From positions 1-32,540 of IMG/VR virus record IMGVR_UViG_3300009488_000045: DNA of 32,540 nucleotides; one strand, 5' to 3'. Position 1 is the first letter of the stretch; each line of letters opens with the position of its first letter. Shown here one piece after another: positions 27,688-32,540 of this stretch. The notes under the pieces are model-generated. The model was not told the origin of the DNA. It saw nothing but the letters and a program-made list of their open reading frames with translations, and searched no databases. This DNA is from a virus. A program made the translations under genes and the position numbers.

Positions 27688-27997
27688 CTGGGTATGCCTC
27701 CGTATATGCCTGCAACATTTCTAATTGTTCCTGCCATGTTTGCCTCTTCTTACCTTTCGGCATAAAGTCCTCTGGCTTATAACTCTTACCTTTGCTCGCC
27801 ACCGTATTAGCTATTACCGATGCAACCATAGCTGCCCTCCAGTTTTGCCATTCCTGTTCCCGATTTGCACGATCCAAGAGTGCCACTAATCGCCTAGGTG
27901 ATAGACTCCAAAATTCCCTCTCGCTTAGTCGGAGGTCGAAGCGCCCTATGGCCCAGAGTTCGAGCCAGTCTGGGCGCTCCGCCTCTTCGCTAAAGGG
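27677..27997 (-). CDS. Tail assembly chaperone GT extension (-1 frameshift product)
   Basis: This frame has no usable start of its own apart from an internal GTG at 27886, but it is clearly coding upstream of that: SEEAERPDWLELWAIGRFDL, then REFWSLSPRRLVALLDR and NWRAAMVASVIANT. Ribosomes that slip -1 at CCCTTTA (27991-27997) join it after residue 101 of the upstream chaperone, giving a fusion of about 205 residues. FWSLSPRRLVALL is the typical T-part motif that contacts tube protein and tape measure. Ends in the tape measure start. Confidence 0.82.
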   Translation of the reverse strand, partial: PFSEEAERPDWLELWAIGRFDLRLSEREFWSLSPRRLVALLDRANREQEWQNWRAAMVASVIANTVASKGKSYKPEDFMPKGKKRQTWQEQLEMLQAYTEAYPDGA

Positions 27998-28293
27998 GAT
28001 TTCTTCTTTTCCTTCTCGGGCATGGCACCAATGTAAAGCCCTTTTAGAGTCTCCGTAACCTGTCTCATATTGCCGATATGCACCATCTTGCCTACATCGC
28101 CTGGTGTAAGCGTAGGCTCTTCATGTTGCAGGCACGCCCACAGCAATGCCCTCAAGTCATTGGCGGAGAAGTTATCTCCAGTGTCCCATAAATCCTTCCC
28201 CGTCATTTTCTGGAAGTTGACCATGGCATTCAGGTCAAGGAGTAGATGCCTTGGCTTGTCCAGTTTTATCGGAACTAGGTTCTCGTTATCCAA
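27946..28293 (-). CDS. Tail assembly chaperone G
   Basis: The unshifted 115-residue product. IKLDKPRHLLLDLNAMVNFQ, FSANDLRALLWACLQHEEP and TLTPGDVGKMVHI are typical of G/GpX-type tail chaperones that coat the tape measure during tube assembly. The Lys-rich end (EKEKKKSPLAKRRSAQ) contains the slippery site. It lies between tube protein and tape measure, as in lambda. Confidence 0.85.
   Translation of the reverse strand: MDNENLVPIKLDKPRHLLLDLNAMVNFQKMTGKDLWDTGDNFSANDLRALLWACLQHEEPTLTPGDVGKMVHIGNMRQVTETLKGLYIGAMPEKEKKKSPLAKRRSAQTGSNSGP
27991..27997 (-). other. -1 ribosomal frameshift slippery heptamer
   Basis: Minus strand C-CCT-TTA in the zero frame, which re-pairs as CCC-TTT after a -1 slip. 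The next shifted codon is AGC. The zero frame ends 45 nt further on at TAG (27946), and the -1 frame stays open to 27677. Confidence 0.85.
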
Positions 28294-28317
28294 TATTCCC
28301 CCTTTAGTCTCTTAGAT

Positions 28318-29064
28318 TCACGGTCTGATAATATACAGCGTGTAGGATTTCGGCGCCTGGTTCGTCACCGTCACCGTGACAGTGAAAGTGGTGATGGTGT
28401 CCGCTAAACCCAGCGGCAGAGCGCCCGACTCCGTGTCGTCAAGCAGGTCTGTCTCATGGTCGTTGAAGCTGTTGTGTGCAACGATAAAGGCTGCGGTGTT
28501 GTGGTCTACCTCTAATGTAATCGTACCAGAAGCCGTATTTACCACATAGCTGTAAACATAGGTTGCACCTGCAAACGGTGTTGGAACACCCGTCACAACT
28601 GCTGGCCCCGTTATTTCCCTGACAATCAGGTCCGTAATGTCAGCAGATGCCGTCACGCCCAGGGTGGGTTTAGCCGTCACTTTGATAGTGGCGGAGAATG
28701 TCAACCTGTCGTCCTTAACCGCACCTGTCTCGAATGCTGTCACCAAGCCCTTGAATGTCCAGGTCGTGCCTGTTGATGTTGGGAAGGTGATGGTGAAGTC
28801 CTGAACAGTGCGAGCCAACATATCTACGGTTAGCCCTATCTGACCGTTGGTGTCGCCTGGGTAGAAACTACCCTCGATAGTCACCTCGCCACCATCCAGC
28901 ATCCCTCCAATAAACTCTTTGAAGTTATTAGGCGATAGCAAATTCGAGGAATCTATCGTATCCAAAGACATTTTCGGTCCTACTATGGAGTTGACTTCCG
29001 CAATGGTATTGGCCCCTCTTTCCAGATAAGTGGTCATTGCGCTTACTGCTGATGTTACTACCAT
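28318..29064 (-). CDS. Major tail tube protein with C-terminal Ig-like domain
   Basis: A 248-residue protein. Residues 1-150 fit a siphovirus tube protein (TTYLERGANTIAEVNSIVGP, NFKEFIGGMLDGGEVTIEGS, FTITFPTSTGTTWTFKGLVT, ATIKVTAKPTLGVTAS), which stacks as hexamers. Residues 155-248 form an added beta-sandwich similar to cadherin-like/Ig domains of tail proteins (PAVVTGVPTPFAGATYVYSY, ending SYTLYIIRP). Such domains decorate the tail surface. Strong AAAGGAGGTAAA ribosome site. Confidence 0.85.
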   Translation of the reverse strand: MVVTSAVSAMTTYLERGANTIAEVNSIVGPKMSLDTIDSSNLLSPNNFKEFIGGMLDGGEVTIEGSFYPGDTNGQIGLTVDMLARTVQDFTITFPTSTGTTWTFKGLVTAFETGAVKDDRLTFSATIKVTAKPTLGVTASADITDLIVREITGPAVVTGVPTPFAGATYVYSYVVNTASGTITLEVDHNTAAFIVAHNSFNDHETDLLDDTESGALPLGLADTITTFTVTVTVTNQAPKSYTLYIIRP

Positions 29065-29085
29065 TACTATTTACCTCCTTTCTAG

Positions 29086-31269
29086 TTATTCTATATGCCA
29101 GATTGTAAAATCTATAGGGATGTAGTAGAACCTCGTTTGGGGTTCGTACATCGCTATCTCATTGACTTTGACGGAACTTTGAATTTCCACAAGGTGAATC
29201 GTGCCCATGTAATCATCTAATGCTACCCTTATCTCCTCTGCAAGTTCTACCGCCACCGCATATGTCTCGGCCCATGCTGTGAATTGAAAGCGAGGGTAAG
29301 ATAGACCAGAGAAACCCCTAAGAGAATATATTCTAGGGGTGAACATCCTGGTATAGGTAATAGCGGGTAATGTCGGGTTTGGCGGAAGTACCAAAGGATA
29401 AACATGGGCACCTGCTATTGTGGCGGCATTCACCAAGATAGCGTTTAAAGCTCTTTCCAAATAGGCTTTCGTTGAGAAATATGTTTCTGCACTCCAGGCG
29501 GACCAGCCCACAAGGTTCTTATGCCTCACATGCCAGTAATAAGTAGTGCCTCGGTCGAGCACAGTTAACACGCCGCTGGGAAGAGTGACGGTAATTAGGT
29601 TAATAGCATCGTCTCCAGAATCATAGACAGGTGCAGAATAATCTCCTGATGTAGTGGTTACTTGCCACTGTGAGGATGTGTGGGCAAAATCCCCTGAATA
29701 AGCGGAGGATTCCAGAGTCGGGGTCAGGATTTGCCTTACAGCCCCAGCGGATGGAGCTACATTAGTCGGCTGGTCGGGTACAGTAACCGTATCGAACGAA
29801 GTCTCGATAGACCAATCGGACCAATTACCGCTATCGGTATCCCGATGCCTTACGTGCCAATAGTAGTTCGTGGTATAAGCCAAAGTTCCCCCGGGAACGG
29901 TAAGGGTAGTAAGATTGACAGCATCAACACCGCTATCATAGACCATATTGGGAAGTGTATAATCCCCGGACACGGTGGTGACTTGCCACTGGGCAGCGGA
30001 CTGAGTCGGCCCAGGCGTTGTATTGCCCTCGATGGTTCTGGTTTGCAGAAAGCCATCGCTGCCAGCACATCTATAGAAGATAGCCCGTACATCTGGCCAA
30101 GAATAGGCTGTCGATACCAAGGGTGCCACAAGAGCCACGCCACCACTACCATCAGCCGGGGAAGTATTGGTAGGGGCACCGGGATCAACTCTGCTGACTA
30201 TATGGGGATATGAAGAAGCATCAACACCATCAAGAGCCACCTCAGAAATAAAGGCATTAGTAATAATACCAGCATTGGAAATCTCAAAGGTATGTATAGC
30301 GTTGGCACCAGCAGCAGTCGCGTGGATAGCACAGATGACCTTGCCGTCCCTGGCCACATTGGGGTCGATGATAATAGCGTGGGGATAGCCCCCATATGTA
30401 GGCTCGTATTCCCAAACATCAATATGGGGAATAGTAATAACCCCGGCATCCGAGATGCTATAAGTAATTACAAAGCCGTCCAGGTCATCACCTACCCACA
30501 CAATGGCATAGACATCGCCATCTATGGGCAATACGGTAGCTGCCCGGTGCTGTAGCTCGTTGTAGATATTCCTTGTCTGGATGCGCCCACCAACACCGGC
30601 AATAGCAGGGAGGGTCCCGTCATCGAGAATATAGAAAGTGAAAAGCAATCCTCTTGCAATGCTATCATGGTATGTTATGCCATAAACGGTATCATATCTG
30701 TGGAATAGTCCAGGGAAAATGCCTTCCGTGGTGTCAAACTCCCAGGTGTCGAGTGCCACATTATCTATGGTGCCATCGTTATTGATGGTAATGGTCGTTA
30801 CCCAGCCATCATTGGCTGGATCGGTATGGGCAACGGCAAAGATGTTAGCGGCATTAGCAACTTTAATTATGCTCGGATTGAATGTCTGGTTGCCAGTTGC
30901 CCCAGAGAGAAGTTGGCTATCAATGAGGGCACCGCCAAGATTCCCAGCAGAGTCAACCGTGAAGGTCAACACAAACGAGCCATCAGCTCCAGCGCCATCG
31001 TTTTTCAGGTAGGCAATCGCCCAGACATCACCATCAACATGGATAAGACCCCCAGGTGAGCCTGCGGTAAAGTCCACATATTTCTGGCTGTCAACCGCAG
31101 CGACAACGCCCAGAGGAGATACCGTTACCGTGACAACATAAAGACCATCAGGACCTCGGGTGCAAACCATGAAGACATCGCCGCCGATGCATACCGCCCT
31201 AGTATGGTAAATATCGGCATCCATCCACTCCAGGGTGTTGATTATTGCACTGATATCGCCAATCGCCAC
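29086..31269 (-). CDS. Beta-propeller/fibronectin-like protein fused to a tail terminator domain
   Basis: A 727-residue protein in one open frame. Residues 1-355 hold repeated blades with the pattern GxVYxIxY..DGxxxTFxIxxxGxI (GDVWAIAYLKN, GDVYAIVWVGDDLDGFVITY), a propeller-like ectodomain. Two fibronectin-type repeats follow (about 361-495 and 496-597), each with SQWQVTT.SGDY, YDSG and YYWHVRH. Residues 598-727 (KAYLERALNAILVNAATIAG, LPAITYTRM, FQFTAWAETYAVAVELAEEI, FYYIPIDFTIWH) match the DUF3168 tail terminator, usually a stand-alone gene of about 130 residues in exactly this slot. So the tail completion ring carries a large ectodomain. Confidence 0.75.
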   Translation of the reverse strand: MAIGDISAIINTLEWMDADIYHTRAVCIGGDVFMVCTRGPDGLYVVTVTVSPLGVVAAVDSQKYVDFTAGSPGGLIHVDGDVWAIAYLKNDGAGADGSFVLTFTVDSAGNLGGALIDSQLLSGATGNQTFNPSIIKVANAANIFAVAHTDPANDGWVTTITINNDGTIDNVALDTWEFDTTEGIFPGLFHRYDTVYGITYHDSIARGLLFTFYILDDGTLPAIAGVGGRIQTRNIYNELQHRAATVLPIDGDVYAIVWVGDDLDGFVITYSISDAGVITIPHIDVWEYEPTYGGYPHAIIIDPNVARDGKVICAIHATAAGANAIHTFEISNAGIITNAFISEVALDGVDASSYPHIVSRVDPGAPTNTSPADGSGGVALVAPLVSTAYSWPDVRAIFYRCAGSDGFLQTRTIEGNTTPGPTQSAAQWQVTTVSGDYTLPNMVYDSGVDAVNLTTLTVPGGTLAYTTNYYWHVRHRDTDSGNWSDWSIETSFDTVTVPDQPTNVAPSAGAVRQILTPTLESSAYSGDFAHTSSQWQVTTTSGDYSAPVYDSGDDAINLITVTLPSGVLTVLDRGTTYYWHVRHKNLVGWSAWSAETYFSTKAYLERALNAILVNAATIAGAHVYPLVLPPNPTLPAITYTRMFTPRIYSLRGFSGLSYPRFQFTAWAETYAVAVELAEEIRVALDDYMGTIHLVEIQSSVKVNEIAMYEPQTRFYYIPIDFTIWHIE

Positions 31270-31712
31270 TAGGGCACACTCCTTAAAACATCCTTCAAAG
31301 CCTGTCCTATTTCCTTCTGAACTTTCTCACGGTTTTCATCGTATGCAGGCCTGAGATAGCCTGCTGGCGCCTTTCTGCTACCTCCGTATTCAATCTTGGA
31401 AGCATATTCCAAATCAGTTCCTACTAATAGCTCTACCGATGTGCTGGTTTTTGCTCCCTTGCCTATATCCCCAAATGTCCTAGTGTTCTTCGGGTGGTTA
31501 GGATTCCAACTCGGAGTTAAGGCAGTGAATCCACCGATATGAAGGGAGCGGCTCAAAGTCCCCGTAACTTTCGGGCATTTCTCTTTGGCGGCATTTGCAA
31601 CCAAGAAAGCACCTGCGGCAACGGCAGCTTCCAACTTACCCATAAGTTTATCGCCCAGTTTCTCCAGGTTCCGCATCAATTCCTCGCTACCTAATATCTT
31701 GTACTCTGCCAT
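31269..31712 (-). CDS. HK97 gp10-like tail/neck protein
   Basis: A 147-residue protein with the gp10 family layout: ELMRNLEKLGDKLMGKLEAA, then FLVANAAKEKCPKVTGTLSR SLHIGG, VELLVGTDLEYASKIEYGG and AGYLRPAYDENREKVQKEIG. The GTLxxSI...YAxxxEyG..xaxPFLRPA pattern is diagnostic. It helps join head and tail and lies between head closure and tail terminator as usual. It overlaps the terminator fusion by 1 nt. Confidence 0.88.
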   Translation of the reverse strand: MAEYKILGSEELMRNLEKLGDKLMGKLEAAVAAGAFLVANAAKEKCPKVTGTLSRSLHIGGFTALTPSWNPNHPKNTRTFGDIGKGAKTSTSVELLVGTDLEYASKIEYGGSRKAPAGYLRPAYDENREKVQKEIGQALKDVLRSVP

Positions 31713-31718
31713 AGTTCC

Positions 31719-32273
31719 TCATACATGGAAATGATACCTGAAGCTTATCTCGCAGGTTGCCCCCGCATTCTCGCATTTCATTCGGTAGTATATAGTTTCA
31801 CCCGCTGTAATCCTCGGAGCCCTCACCCTAATGAACTGTACGGCAGCGAGAAACTTCACATTGCCCGCTAGGAATCGATGAGATGAAACCTTTATCTTGG
31901 CAGCCCCCTGCGCAACTTCAAGGATAAAGACCTTATCTTTCACGGAGAGGTCTTCAATCAGCAATCCTGATATGTGCCCATCCTGTGTAGCAAATATAGA
32001 GGAGAAGGTTTCACCAGTAACATCTACTACAACCTCAGCCCATGCGCCGAATGTGTCTGCCACACCGCCTGCTGTAAAGGTGATTTTCCTGTTTGAATCA
32101 TCTGGGAAGAGTTCTGAGTCATGTTGCGACTCTAATATGAGTTCATTGGTGTCAACTAAGATTGCAGTGGTATCAACCTGAAGTGCGGTAGTATCTACAA
32201 GAATCGCAGCAGTGTTGACAACGATAGCATCCCAAGCCGCCTTGAGTGCTGCATATATGTACTTATTGAGCAT
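31719..32273 (-). CDS. Neck-region protein with heptad repeats and beta domain
   Basis: A 184-residue protein. Residues 18-50 contain four tandem heptads of the form V-D/N-T-T-A-I-L, also visible as 21-nt repeats in the DNA (about 32143-32225), predicting a short trimeric coiled coil. Residues 55-184 form a beta-sandwich (NRKITFTAGGVADTFGAW, VFILEVAQGAAKIKVSSH, IYYRMKCENAGATCEISFRY). The overall design is like a small fibre or head/neck decoration. The slot between head closure and gp10 normally holds no such gene. Function inferred from design only. Confidence 0.65.
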   Translation of the reverse strand: MLNKYIYAALKAAWDAIVVNTAAILVDTTALQVDTTAILVDTNELILESQHDSELFPDDSNRKITFTAGGVADTFGAWAEVVVDVTGETFSSIFATQDGHISGLLIEDLSVKDKVFILEVAQGAAKIKVSSHRFLAGNVKFLAAVQFIRVRAPRITAGETIYYRMKCENAGATCEISFRYHFHV

Positions 32274-32540
32274 TATCCCACCACCCTCACGGTCAGTCTT
32301 GTCATTATGCTGTGGCTATCCACCTCCACCAAGAGGATATCGTAAATTTGCCCACTTATAACAACCCGCATCCAAGGAATGATAGTGGGATAGTAACCCG
32401 CTATCGCTATAGTATGGGTCGAAATAGCTATAGTCATGTCGGGTTGTTTAATCTCTCTTCCACCTTTCGGGGCTATGGCGCAATCTAGAGAAACATGGCT
32501 GGGGAAGTTTATCCAGGTCGGTTGAGGTTGCCCAAACTCA
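32273..32540 (-). CDS. Head closure/head-tail joining protein (partial, N-terminus outside window)
   Basis: I translated this from the right edge; it is open upstream and ends at 32273-32275 (TAATG overlap with the next start). The last 89 residues include TWINFPSHVSLDCAIAPKGG, PWMRVVISGQIYDILLVEVD and MTRLTVRVVG. The strand pattern G-x-x-Y-D-I-L...V...D with a C-terminal beta strand fits the SPP1 gp16/HK97 gp9 type head-tail joining family, which caps the portal/adaptor after packaging. Confidence 0.75.
   Translation of the reverse strand, partial: EFGQPQPTWINFPSHVSLDCAIAPKGGREIKQPDMTIAISTHTIAIAGYYPTIIPWMRVVISGQIYDILLVEVDSHSIMTRLTVRVVG

Noticed and set aside
29731-31059. Several plus-strand ORFs of 70-160 codons
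   Set aside because: They are opposite the well-supported 727-residue structural gene, have low-complexity translation and no promoters or ribosome sites.
1-32540. CRISPR array
   Set aside because: No regularly spaced direct repeats with unique spacers; the repeats present are pairs at gene junctions or 21-nt coding heptads.
1-32540. Integrase or CI-type repressor
   Set aside because: No tyrosine or serine recombinase motif and no large repressor were found; the 59-residue HTH protein alone does not establish lysogeny.

Overview
The window is most of a tailed bacteriophage genome with siphovirus architecture: a flexible-tail gene set with a tape measure, a G/GT chaperone pair and a tube protein. 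Almost every gene lies on the minus strand, tightly packed, with many ATGA, GTGA, TAATG or TGATG stop/start overlaps and strong AGGAGG-type ribosome sites. The promoters I can read are of the bacterial sigma-70 type (TTGACA-17-TATAAT), so the host is a bacterium. Its phylum cannot be read from the sequence. No host chromosomal gene, rRNA or ordinary tRNA is visible, and I see no integrase, so the element is either an obligately lytic phage or has its lysogeny genes outside the window.

Layout, read in the direction of transcription (right to left). (1) 32540-21421, virion and lysis module: head-closure protein (cut by the right edge), heptad-repeat neck protein, HK97 gp10-like protein, a 727-residue beta-propeller/fibronectin/tail-terminator fusion, tail tube protein, chaperones G and GT with a CCCTTTA slippery site, a short tape measure, a tail hub with an inserted LamG-like domain, a free-standing HNH endonuclease, a zinc-binding tail-region protein, a fibre-like protein, a holin-like protein, an S-adenosylmethionine decarboxylase homologue and two small genes. 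(2) 20911-7654, one long early operon of about 40 genes: an excisionase-like HTH protein behind an operator-overlapped promoter, many zinc-ribbon miniproteins, ASCH proteins, a nucleoside deoxyribosyltransferase-like protein, a half-length clamp-like protein, a probable DNA-metabolism protein, a C5 methyltransferase, DnaD-like and DnaC-like helicase-loading proteins, RusA and YopX. A tRNA-like element of about 147 nt sits among these genes. (3) 6353-1, packaging and head module: RHH protein, small terminase, large terminase, portal and MuF-like protein (cut by the left edge).

Two small rightward units break the pattern. One is a ParB-like gene with three zinc-binding or hypothetical miniproteins and a fourth gene at 6634-7641, ending at a terminator that faces the early operon. 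The other is a single small gene at 21099-21287 between a promoter and a bidirectional terminator.

The left edge stops in MuF and the right edge starts just before head closure. Scaffold, protease and major capsid genes are therefore missing exactly where the two ends would join, as expected if a circular or circularly permuted genome was opened in the head module and part of it lies outside the window.

The most notable points are the phage-borne AdoMet decarboxylase, the tail terminator fused to a large displayed ectodomain, the tRNA-like RNA candidate, three copies of a 22-nt intergenic motif with fixed internal spacing, several nearly leaderless promoter/gene arrangements, and two genes that appear interrupted by single-base frameshifts.
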